A DNA stretch of 7,672 bases from an uncultured Gammaproteobacteria bacterium (lineage in GTDB: Bacteria; Pseudomonadota; Gammaproteobacteria; CAIUAS01): positions 1-7,672 of the forward strand of contig CAIUAS010000131.1 of the NCBI GenBank assembly GCA_903897205.1, written 5' to 3'. Numbering within the stretch: position 1 is the first letter of the stretch; every line of letters starts with the position of its first letter. Below are positions 1 to 5,345 of the stretch, one piece after another. The notes below the pieces were generated by a model. It saw only the letters and a list, made by a program, of their open reading frames with translations, ran no database searches and had not been told where the DNA came from. Made by a program: the position numbers and the translations under genes.

Positions 1-6
1 CGAATA

Positions 7-25
7 AATGATCGCAATCATTATC
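7..25. promoter_or_regulatory. Fur-box-like inverted repeat downstream of rlmB
   Basis: The 19 bases at 7-25 match the classic Fur consensus GATAATGATAATCATTATC at 14 positions, including all ten of the right half (AATCATTATC). The left half is poor. The site contains AATGAT (7-12) and ATCATT (17-22) as inverted arms. A minus-strand TATAAT at 43-48 would place it just after a start of transcription reading out of the window. The leftmost 81 bases hold no gene I can see. Evidence is only pattern similarity in AT-rich DNA. Confidence 0.25.
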
Positions 26-81
26 TTTCTCTTGCGGAGATCATTATAAAATTTCAATTAATTCAATTTATCTAGACACAC

Positions 82-822
82 TCAAAGACGCTGGCGTACT
101 GCTTCATACAAGCATACACCCGCCGCCACCGATACATTTAAACTACTAACTGCACCTAACATAGGAATAGCAATGCTATAGTCGCAAAGCTCCCTTGTTA
201 AACGACGCACCCCTTTACCCTCTGCGCCCAATACGAAAGCAATCGGCCCTTTTAAATCAGTCTCATATAAACTATGTGTAGCATTATCGGCGGTACCATA
301 TAGCCAGATACCTAACTCTTTTAAATAATTGAGGGTTCGAGCTAAATTAGTCACTTGGATAAAAGGAGTAATCTCAGCGGCACCACAAGCTATTTTGCGA
401 GCAACTGGCGTTAATCCAACCGCTTTATCATGAGGAGCAATTACCATATGGGCGCCTGCAGCATTCGCCGAGCGCAAACAAGCGCCTAAATTATGAGGGT
501 CTTGTATCCCATCTAAAACAAGTAAAAAAGGTGGCTCTGTTAAGTTACTTAACAAATGCTTTAAATCCGCTTCCGAATATTGCATTGAGGTGCGGCTTTT
601 CGCCACAATACCCTGGTGATTTTGACCTGAAACTAAAGCGTCAAGCTTATGCCGTTCCAGTTCAACAACACTAATATCATTTGCCAAGGCAAACTGGGTA
701 AGTTTTTGAAAATTTATATCCATACGGCCTTTCTGCACATAGAGCTCTAAAATAGTATCAGGAGCCTTTTGCAGGACAGTAGTAACCGTATGAATACCAA
801 AAATTAGTTCGATTTTTTTCAT
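82..822 (-). CDS. rlmB: 23S rRNA (guanosine-2251-2'-O)-methyltransferase RlmB
   Basis: SPOUT-family RNA methyltransferase that uses S-adenosylmethionine to methylate the ribose of G2251 in the 23S rRNA peptidyl-transferase region (established for the family). Numbering from the ATG at 822, residues 1-75 form the L30e-like substrate-binding domain that begins KKIELIFGIHTV. The SPOUT domain follows, with motif 1 LDGIQDPHNLGACLRSA near 103-119, motif 2 FVLGAEGKGVRR near 196-207 and motif 3 IPMLGAVSSLNVSVAAG near 219-235. The catalytic Asn (about 111), Glu (about 201) and Asn (about 229) are all present. At 246 residues it is full length. The frame also opens with a TTG at 828, two codons upstream, but the ATG fits the family's usual N-terminus better. 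Neither start has a clear Shine-Dalgarno sequence. In many gammaproteobacteria rlmB directly follows rnr in one operon; here a reversed gene separates them, so it probably needs its own promoter. Identification is secure. Confidence 0.96.
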   Translation of the reverse strand: MKKIELIFGIHTVTTVLQKAPDTILELYVQKGRMDINFQKLTQFALANDISVVELERHKLDALVSGQNHQGIVAKSRTSMQYSEADLKHLLSNLTEPPFLLVLDGIQDPHNLGACLRSANAAGAHMVIAPHDKAVGLTPVARKIACGAAEITPFIQVTNLARTLNYLKELGIWLYGTADNATHSLYETDLKGPIAFVLGAEGKGVRRLTRELCDYSIAIPMLGAVSSLNVSVAAGVCLYEAVRQRL

Positions 823-849
823 GACCAAATAGGTAAAAATCTTACAAAT

Positions 850-877
850 GCTATAGCAATAAAGCTATTGCCATAGC
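850..877. repeat. 12-bp inverted repeat in the divergent rlmB control region
   Basis: Arms 850-861 (GCTATAGCAATA) and 866-877 (TATTGCCATAGC) pair over 12 positions with one A-C mismatch and leave a 4-base loop (862-865). No T-run follows on either strand, so it is not a typical intrinsic terminator. It lies between divergent genes and overlaps possible promoter elements on both strands. It could be an operator or a leader hairpin in the rlmB transcript; the function is unknown. Confidence 0.6.
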
Positions 878-886
878 CTTCGTAAA
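858..886 (-). promoter_or_regulatory. Candidate promoter for rlmB
   Basis: Reading the minus strand, TTTACG (881-886) and TTTATT (858-863) are separated by 17 bases; each matches 4 of 6 consensus positions of a sigma-70 promoter. rlmB is cut off from rnr by a reversed gene, so a local promoter is expected. AT-rich DNA gives such matches often, and this one overlaps a hairpin, so the call is weak. Confidence 0.25.
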
Positions 887-896
887 GAGTTAAGTT
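868..896 (+). promoter_or_regulatory. Candidate promoter for the 118-residue gene
   Basis: TTGCCA (868-873) matches 5 of 6 consensus -35 positions. A 17-base spacer leads to TAAGTT (891-896), which matches only 3 of 6 -10 positions. Transcription would start near 903 and leave a leader of about 24 bases before the ATG at 927. The spacing is right, but the -10 is poor. Confidence 0.25.
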
Positions 897-911
897 AGAG
901 CCAATTTTATT

Positions 912-916
912 AAGGA
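912..916 (+). promoter_or_regulatory. Ribosome binding site fixing the start at 927
   Basis: AAGGA ends ten bases before the ATG at 927. The second in-frame ATG, at 933, would be 16 bases away, so 927 is preferred. Confidence 0.55.
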
Positions 917-926
917 CGAATTTACC

Positions 927-1283
927 ATGGAAATGGTTCCAAATCACAGATTGTTTAAAGCAACATCTACTCTACCGAGTCTATCTGCAATATCTTGTTT
1001 AGAAGCGGCCAATTCCTTAACTTCCCCTTTCCCGATTTCTTATATTGAAATTATGTTATGTGAATATTCTAATTTGGTCAATTCGCTTACTAAACTTAAT
1101 GCTTCGCAATTTCAAAGTATCCAAATGGATATTGATGAAATATTAACCCAATTAACTGACTGGCTAGACGATGCCAGTTCAACCAATAAAGTTGAACTAT
1201 TTTCAGCAATGCGAGTTCTCAAACAAAAAGCTAAGAAATTAAACAACCTAGGTTTTGCCTCTAGCTATATGAACGATATATAA
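927..1283 (+). CDS. Unrecognised 118-residue protein lying between rnr and rlmB
   Basis: I do not recognise this protein. It has no signal peptide, no transmembrane stretch and no catalytic motif I can name. Residues 1-40 are Ser/Thr/Pro-containing and probably loosely structured. Residues 42-110 look mainly helical, with spaced Leu/Ile and mixed charges (QMDIDEILTQLTDWLDD near 66-82, VELFSAMRVLKQKAKKLNNL near 89-108), suggesting a small helical bundle or coiled coil. The start at 927 is supported by AAGGA at 912-916, ten bases upstream. It runs opposite to both neighbours: divergent from rlmB and convergent with rnr, 24 bp from the rnr stop. A hairpin with a T-run lies just downstream on its strand. 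Ribosome binding site, uninterrupted length and a plausible terminator together argue for a real gene. It could be a lineage-specific protein; a secreted effector is possible in a Legionella relative, but nothing here shows that. Confidence 0.72.
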   Translation: MEMVPNHRLFKATSTLPSLSAISCLEAANSLTSPFPISYIEIMLCEYSNLVNSLTKLNASQFQSIQMDIDEILTQLTDWLDDASSTNKVELFSAMRVLKQKAKKLNNLGFASSYMNDI

Positions 1284-1307
1284 CAGCACCATATTACGGA
1301 ACCCCCT

Positions 1308-3557
1308 TTAGCGGTCGCGCTTTTGCCGGCCGTTTTTTTTTGCCTTTTTAGGGGCTTTTATGGGCTTCTTAGTTACTACCTGCTCTTCTTCTGCCAAAGC
1401 AAAATCGATTTGACGACTCTCTAAGTCAACGCGCGCCACTCTTATTTTTACTTTATCTCCCAAATGGTAAACATGCTGGGTTCTCTCACCAGTCAAACGA
1501 TGTCTAATAGGATCAAAATGATAGTAGTCACTATTTAACGAAGTAACATGTAATAAACCTTCAACATAAATATCAGATAACTCCACAAATAACCCGAATG
1601 AAGTAACGCTCGTTATGATACCAGCAAACTCCTCACCTACACGGCCATGGATATATTCACACTTCAACCAATCAATAGCTTCACGAGTAGCTTCATCAGC
1701 ACGCCGTTCGGTCATAGAACAGTATGCGCCAATACTTACCATAGCATTATTATTATATGTAAAATATTCAGGGTTGCCGTTATTTAACATATACCGTATA
1801 GCTCTATGAACCAGCAAATCTGGATAACGCCTAATGGGCGAAGTAAAATGCGCATAAGCTGGGAATGCCAAGCCGAAATGGCCAACATTTTCAGGGCTAT
1901 AAACTGCTTGACTTAAAGAACGTAACAGAACAGTTTGAATTAAATGTGCATCAGGGCGGTTAATGATTCGTCTCAAAAGATTACCATAATCAATTGGCTT
2001 TGGCTGCTTACCTCCCGATAAACTCAACCCCAGGCCTCCTAGAAAATCTTGCAAGTCCTTTATTTTCTCTGTAGTTGGGCCCGTATGAATACGAAATAAA
2101 GCCGGTATTTTCATTTTTATTAAGTAGCGCGCTGCGGCAACGTTCGCCATCAGCATACACTCTTCAATAATTCGGTGAGATATTGTTCTTTGCACCGGTA
2201 TTATCTGCTTAATTCTATTATTCTCATCAAAAATAACTTTTGTTTCCACCGTTTCAAAATCAATCGCCCCTCTTTTTTCACGGCTCTTATGTAATACTTC
2301 ATATAGTTGGTTTAAATCTTGCAAATGTGGTAGTAACTGCTGATGCTCTAACGACTTTAAAACATGTGGTTCATTTAACCATTTGGTTACTTCATTATAA
2401 GTTAAGCGCGCCCGTGAACACATAACCGCATCATAAAAACGATATCGAGTTAGCGTGCCATCGGCGGAAATTGTCATTTCACAAACTAAACAAAGTCTAT
2501 CTACCTTAGGTTTTAACGAGCATAAACCATTTGAAAGTATTTCTGGCAACATTGGAATTACTTTATTAGGAAAATAAACAGAATTTCCTCTAATAGCTGC
2601 TTCTTGATCTAAAGCTGTATCAGGATAAACATAATGGCTTACATCAGCGATTGCCACAAAAAGTCGCCAACCACCTTTAGGCCGAGACTCACAATACACT
2701 GCATCATCAAAATCTTTAGCATCTTCACCATCGATGGTCACTAAAGGTAAATGACGTAAATCAACCCTGCTCGTTTTATCTTTTTCAGCAACCTCTTCTT
2801 GAAATTCAGCAGCTTGTTCTAAAACAGCCTTAGGCCACACATGAGGTACATTATGGTTATGGATAGCAAGCTCTGTTTCCATGCCAGGAGAAAATCCATC
2901 ACCTAATACCTCTATCACCTTACCTGTTGGCCGCGCATAAAAACTAGGCTGCGTCATTATTTCGATTAAAACTAATTGACCAGAATTAGCGCTATACTGT
3001 TCTCCTTCTGGAATTAAAATATCATTCCCTATTTTTTTATTATTAGGCACCACAAATCCAATACGATTTTCCACATAAAAACGCCCTGCAAGCTTAGAAG
3101 TATTACGCTCTAATACTTCCACTAACGCTGCCTCACGACGCCCTTTGCGATCAATACCAATAACATTGACCAGAACTTTATCCCCATTAAATACCGCTCG
3201 CATATAACGTGGATTAAGATATAGATCTTCACTACTGTCATCAGGCACAACAAAACCATACCCATCCCGATGACCAATAACGCGCCCCCTAACCAGATCT
3301 AACTTGTCTGCTGGCGCATATGCTCCACTGCGATTCATAATAAGCTGGCCATCGCGTTCCATCGCTCGCAAACGTCGCTTCAACGCTTCTTGTTGCTCCT
3401 CATCCTCAAGGCCCAACGCCAAGAGCAACTCTTTTCGCCTTGCTGGTTTACCCCGTTCACGCAAATACTCCAAAATACATTCCCTACTAGGAATAGGCTT
3501 AGAATATTTTTCAGCTTCACGTTGCGCATGTGGATCTATGGGTTTTTGGGTACTCAC
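1308..3557 (-). CDS. rnr: Ribonuclease R (3'-to-5' exoribonuclease)
   Basis: Processive hydrolytic 3'-to-5' exoribonuclease that degrades structured RNA and takes part in rRNA quality control, mRNA decay and tmRNA-linked turnover (established for the family). Domains in order: N-terminal helix-turn-helix (about 23-75); two cold-shock RNA-binding domains (about 88-150 and 157-225); RNB catalytic domain (about 260-590); S1 domain (about 640-722, GIITSVTSFGLFVEL); Lys/Arg-rich tail (730-749). The metal-binding motif TIDGEDAKDFDDAVYCE at 274-290 holds all four expected Asp residues (276, 282, 284, 285). The conserved HRIIEECMLMAN (461-472) and HFTSPIRRYPDLLVHR (570-585) are intact. At 749 residues it is somewhat shorter than the E. 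coli enzyme (about 813), mostly in the basic tail. The start is GTG at 3555-3557, supported by AGGAAG ten bases upstream. rlmB, its usual downstream partner, is 479 bp away behind a reversed gene. Confidence 0.97.
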   Translation of the reverse strand: MSTQKPIDPHAQREAEKYSKPIPSRECILEYLRERGKPARRKELLLALGLEDEEQQEALKRRLRAMERDGQLIMNRSGAYAPADKLDLVRGRVIGHRDGYGFVVPDDSSEDLYLNPRYMRAVFNGDKVLVNVIGIDRKGRREAALVEVLERNTSKLAGRFYVENRIGFVVPNNKKIGNDILIPEGEQYSANSGQLVLIEIMTQPSFYARPTGKVIEVLGDGFSPGMETELAIHNHNVPHVWPKAVLEQAAEFQEEVAEKDKTSRVDLRHLPLVTIDGEDAKDFDDAVYCESRPKGGWRLFVAIADVSHYVYPDTALDQEAAIRGNSVYFPNKVIPMLPEILSNGLCSLKPKVDRLCLVCEMTISADGTLTRYRFYDAVMCSRARLTYNEVTKWLNEPHVLKSLEHQQLLPHLQDLNQLYEVLHKSREKRGAIDFETVETKVIFDENNRIKQIIPVQRTISHRIIEECMLMANVAAARYLIKMKIPALFRIHTGPTTEKIKDLQDFLGGLGLSLSGGKQPKPIDYGNLLRRIINRPDAHLIQTVLLRSLSQAVYSPENVGHFGLAFPAYAHFTSPIRRYPDLLVHRAIRYMLNNGNPEYFTYNNNAMVSIGAYCSMTERRADEATREAIDWLKCEYIHGRVGEEFAGIITSVTSFGLFVELSDIYVEGLLHVTSLNSDYYHFDPIRHRLTGERTQHVYHLGDKVKIRVARVDLESRQIDFALAEEEQVVTKKPIKAPKKAKKNGRQKRDR
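1311..1341 (+). terminator. Intrinsic terminator of the 118-residue gene, inside the rnr 3' end
   Basis: On the plus strand, 1311-1317 pairs with 1327-1333 (GCGGTCG against CGGCCGT, including two G-T pairs), with a 9-base loop. It is followed by an unbroken run of T through 1341. The stem is GC-rich in an AT-rich region. It begins 27 bases after the stop codon at 1281-1283, a normal distance. On the other strand the same bases encode the Lys/Arg-rich tail of RNase R, so the T-run may simply be Lys codons read backwards. Confidence 0.5.
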
Positions 3558-3567
3558 GATATGATAA

Positions 3568-3573
3568 CTTCCT
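3568..3573 (-). promoter_or_regulatory. Ribosome binding site fixing the GTG start of rnr
   Basis: On the minus strand AGGAAG lies ten bases before the GTG at 3557. There is no ATG nearby in frame, and GTG followed by Ser-Thr-Gln-Lys gives a sensible N-terminus ahead of the helix-turn-helix domain. Confidence 0.65.
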
Positions 3574-3585
3574 GAATGTTAGATA

Positions 3586-3597
3586 AATGTCGACATT
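3586..3597. repeat. 12-bp perfect palindrome at the rnr transcription start
   Basis: AATGTCGACATT equals its own reverse complement. It overlaps the proximal half of the rnr -10 box and the predicted start of transcription, a position where a bound repressor would block rnr. It does not extend beyond 12 bp. Whether any protein binds it cannot be told from the sequence. Confidence 0.6.
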
Positions 3598-3600
3598 ATA
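3595..3600 (-). promoter_or_regulatory. -10 box of the rnr promoter
   Basis: A perfect TATAAT on the minus strand (ATTATA as written) lies 37 bases before the GTG start, giving a start of transcription near 3588 and a leader of about 30 bases. No good -35 hexamer sits at 16-18 bases (CTCTGC at 17), so activity may depend on an activator or on the -10 alone. Confidence 0.45.
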
Positions 3601-3637
3601 CATGATTTCATTACTATGCAGAGCCTATTGTTGCCTA

Positions 3638-3643
3638 TATAAT
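3638..3643 (+). promoter_or_regulatory. -10 box of the lipoprotein gene promoter
   Basis: A perfect TATAAT lies 30 bases before the ATG at 3674, predicting a start of transcription near 3650 and a short leader. No convincing -35 hexamer is present at 16-18 bases. It is divergent from the rnr -10 box, with about 40 bp between the two. Confidence 0.45.
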
Positions 3644-3660
3644 AATCCGCTCAAACTACT

Positions 3661-3664
3661 GGAG
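3661..3664 (+). promoter_or_regulatory. Ribosome binding site fixing the lipoprotein start
   Basis: GGAG lies nine bases before the ATG at 3674. The frame is open back to an ATG at 3587, but that lies inside the control region, upstream of the predicted -10 box, and would put 29 extra residues before the signal peptide. Confidence 0.65.
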
Positions 3665-3673
3665 ACACAAAAC

Positions 3674-3898
3674 ATGCTGAAAAAACTATTTTTAGTAATG
3701 ATAACAGGATTACTTTGCAGCACTATCGTTGGCTGTACATTAACACAACCCCGATTAAAAGATGACACTAATTGTGCTCGCTTAAAACGCCAGTATCTTT
3801 ATAACAATACCAACCCAAACTATGAAGCCAGTTGGTTAACGAACTCACAACAAGGCAACTTGAAAAAACAAATGTCACAAAACAATTGCACCAACTAA
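3674..3898 (+). CDS. Small lipoprotein of unknown function
   Basis: A 74-residue predicted lipoprotein. Residues 1-20 form a classical lipoprotein signal: LKK, a hydrophobic core, then the lipobox I-V-G-C with the lipidated Cys at 21. The mature part is only 54 residues, polar, and rich in Asn, Gln and Lys. It carries two more Cys (34 and 72) that bracket a segment reading ARLKRQYLYNN (35-45) and NPNYEASW (47-54), so an intramolecular disulfide in the periplasm is plausible. The residue after the lipidated Cys is Thr rather than Asp, which predicts outer-membrane sorting by the usual +2 rule. I do not recognise the family and assign no function. The gene is divergent from rnr, has its own -10 box and ribosome binding site, and converges on the EnhB-like gene through a shared hairpin terminator. 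Lipoprotein nature is fairly secure; role unknown. Confidence 0.82.
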   Translation: MLKKLFLVMITGLLCSTIVGCTLTQPRLKDDTNCARLKRQYLYNNTNPNYEASWLTNSQQGNLKKQMSQNNCTN

Positions 3899-3905
3899 TC
3901 AATAC

Positions 3906-3932
3906 AAGTAGAGCATTTAACATGCTCTACTT
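3906..3932. terminator. Bidirectional hairpin terminator between convergent genes
   Basis: Arms 3906-3916 (AAGTAGAGCAT) and 3922-3932 (ATGCTCTACTT) pair perfectly over 11 bp around a 5-base loop. The stem begins eight bases after the lipoprotein stop on the plus strand and seven bases after the EnhB-like stop on the minus strand, the classic place for a shared terminator. The U-tracts are poor on both strands (CTACTTCGCATT and CTACTTGTATTG), so efficiency may be modest. Confidence 0.7.
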
Positions 3933-3938
3933 CGCATT

Positions 3939-4454
3939 CTATGTGTTAGCTGTTTCAATTCCGCGAGTTTTAAGTGTTATCTTCAATTTTTCTAATGATT
4001 GATTCTCACCAAGCCAATAATTTCCCTGCTTATCCGCCATTAGTTTCTGTGGTTTAAAACGATAAATTTTTAAATACCGTTTACAACTCACAAATGACTG
4101 CTCACTTGCCATCAACTTATTTTGACATGTAATTGCAAAATTAGGTTCTGACACCATTAAAGCTGACCATTGCTGAGCGCTTAACCGTGACATCCAACCT
4201 GCATTTGCACTGCCAACTTTTTTAGGCGGATGATTAATATACACGGACTGTTTTGAATTATTATGAATTAAATACACGAAATTTTTATCCGCAGATTTCA
4301 TAGTATTTAATATTAAGTGTTTTCCATTTACCTTAACATCGTTTGCAATACTCTTAGTTGATAGTAATTTATCAGCTTTCACTAAATCCGCGTGTACCAA
4401 ACCACTTATCAAAATACATAAATTAATTAATAGAATCCGCAAAAAAATATTCAT
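3939..4454 (-). CDS. Small exported protein resembling the EnhB family
   Basis: A 171-residue protein with a clear Sec signal peptide: hydrophobic residues 3-20, cleavage expected after VHA at 22, leaving a mature protein of about 149 residues that should be periplasmic or secreted. The mature part contains KHLILNTMKSADKNFVYLIHNNS (45-67), WMSRLSAQQWSALM (87-100), a Cys pair at 110 and 124 (FAITC, FVSC) and GNYWLGEN (144-151). From memory, this arrangement (a 'YLIHNNS' strand, a Trp-Ser-Ala segment, two Cys about 14 apart, then GNYW) recalls the EnhB enhanced-entry proteins of Legionella and relatives. That assignment rests on pattern memory, not on an alignment. A very good ribosome binding site (AGGAAG, 4461-4466) precedes the ATG. 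The gene lies 18 bp behind rsmE on the same strand, so the two are probably co-transcribed. The molecular role is not known. Confidence 0.78.
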   Translation of the reverse strand: MNIFLRILLINLCILISGLVHADLVKADKLLSTKSIANDVKVNGKHLILNTMKSADKNFVYLIHNNSKQSVYINHPPKKVGSANAGWMSRLSAQQWSALMVSEPNFAITCQNKLMASEQSFVSCKRYLKIYRFKPQKLMADKQGNYWLGENQSLEKLKITLKTRGIETANT

Positions 4455-4472
4455 AATATTCTTCCTCTTGCT

Positions 4473-5204
4473 TTATCCCATATCACCAAAATGTACCTGC
4501 ATAGCTGTCATTGCTGCTATAGCAGCAGTTTCAGTCCGCAAAATACGTGGGCCTAATTTAAGTAGATTACAGCCATTTTGCTGAGCTAAATATATTTCAG
4601 CTTCAGTAAAACCGCTTTCAGGCCCAATCAATAAAGCAACCGATTTAACTTGTTCTTGATAACTATTTAAAGAAACAGTTGCCCCTGGGTCACAAATAAA
4701 TTTCAAATCAGCATCTAAATTATTTAACCATGATGTCAAGATCATTGGTTCAGTAATCAAGGGAATTTCATTACGCCCACATTGCTCACAAGCGGCGATA
4801 GCGACCGTTTGCCAATGTTGTAATTTTTTATTCCAACGCTCAGTCGACAATTTAACGCCGCAATGTTCAGTTATTAATGGTGAAATTTTTTTAACGCCTA
4901 ACTCAGTTGCTTTTTGAATGACGTAATCCATTTTTTCACCACGCGATATACCTTGGCCTAAATGTAAATACAACTGTGATTCAATATCTTTAGGAGTAAA
5001 TTGCTCAATTTTAGCAACCACTTCATTTTTATGAATAACAACAATACTCGCCGCAAATTCACCGCCTCGACCATTAAATAAAATAAATTTATCATCCACC
5101 CGCAAACGTAGCACACGTGTTAAATGATTAGCCGCTTCACGAGAAAGTGTTAGCGTATTTCCGAGTTGAAAATTGTTTGCTTGATAAATACGTGGAATAT
5201 ACAT
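4473..5204 (-). CDS. rsmE: 16S rRNA (uracil-1498-N3)-methyltransferase RsmE
   Basis: Methylates N3 of U1498 in 16S rRNA, near the decoding centre of the 30S subunit, using S-adenosylmethionine (established for the family). The N-terminal PUA-like RNA-binding domain covers about 1-70 and starts with the typical IPRIY. The C-terminal deep-knot SPOUT domain follows, with RGEKMDYVIQKATELGV (88-104), EQCGR (140-144), the cofactor motif LIGPESGFTEAE (192-203) and LGPRILRTETAAIAAM (217-232). At 243 residues it is full length for the family. The ATG at 5204 gives the expected N-terminus, although I see no good Shine-Dalgarno upstream. It follows a 141-bp gap after rluB and leads into the EnhB-like gene 18 bp downstream. 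Confidence 0.96.
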   Translation of the reverse strand: MYIPRIYQANNFQLGNTLTLSREAANHLTRVLRLRVDDKFILFNGRGGEFAASIVVIHKNEVVAKIEQFTPKDIESQLYLHLGQGISRGEKMDYVIQKATELGVKKISPLITEHCGVKLSTERWNKKLQHWQTVAIAACEQCGRNEIPLITEPMILTSWLNNLDADLKFICDPGATVSLNSYQEQVKSVALLIGPESGFTEAEIYLAQQNGCNLLKLGPRILRTETAAIAAMTAMQVHFGDMG

Positions 5205-5270
5205 TTTAAGATTTCATCATTACCTTAACCAATTGCTTCACAAGTAAAAGCTTGTTAGTCATTTTAGATT

Positions 5271-5302
5271 AAAAAAGATAATTCATAGCAATTAAATTTA
5301 TC
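5271..5302 (-). terminator. Possible weak terminator after rluB
   Basis: On the minus strand GATAA-A-TT pairs with AATTATC (7 pairs with one bulged A), and six T residues follow (5271-5276). The stem is entirely weak A-T pairs apart from its closing G-C. It is placed 44 bases after the rluB stop. Some read-through into rsmE is likely even if it works. Confidence 0.3.
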
Positions 5303-5309
5303 GAAACAA
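5282..5309 (-). promoter_or_regulatory. Candidate extended -10 promoter for rsmE
   Basis: Minus strand: TTGTTT (5304-5309), a 16-base spacer, then TGC-TATGAA (-10 at 5282-5287, with the upstream TG of an extended -10 box). It would start transcription near 5275, about 70 bases before the rsmE ATG. Matches are partial in AT-rich DNA, and the site overlaps the possible rluB terminator. Confidence 0.35.
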
Positions 5310-5345
5310 GCTAGGTTTGGTAAGTAGTCCGACAATAAAATAACA

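Noticed and set aside
1615..2425. Plus-strand open frames of about 60 codons antisense to the RNase R catalytic and S1 domains
   Set aside because: Short, within a long conserved gene, with no supporting signals.
3304..3575. Two plus-strand open frames antisense to the 5' end of rnr
   Set aside because: They lie opposite a strongly conserved RNase R N-terminus and are explained by its codon structure. They show no ribosome binding site or recognisable protein pattern.
3587..3673. A 29-residue N-terminal extension of the lipoprotein
   Set aside because: It would begin inside the rnr palindrome, upstream of the predicted -10 box, and would bury the lipoprotein signal peptide. The GGAG before 3674 supports the shorter form.
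5240..5255. Small hairpin ACAAG/CTTGT in the rluB-rsmE gap as a terminator or regulatory RNA
   Set aside because: Only five pairs, no T-run, and within AT-rich DNA where such pairs are common.
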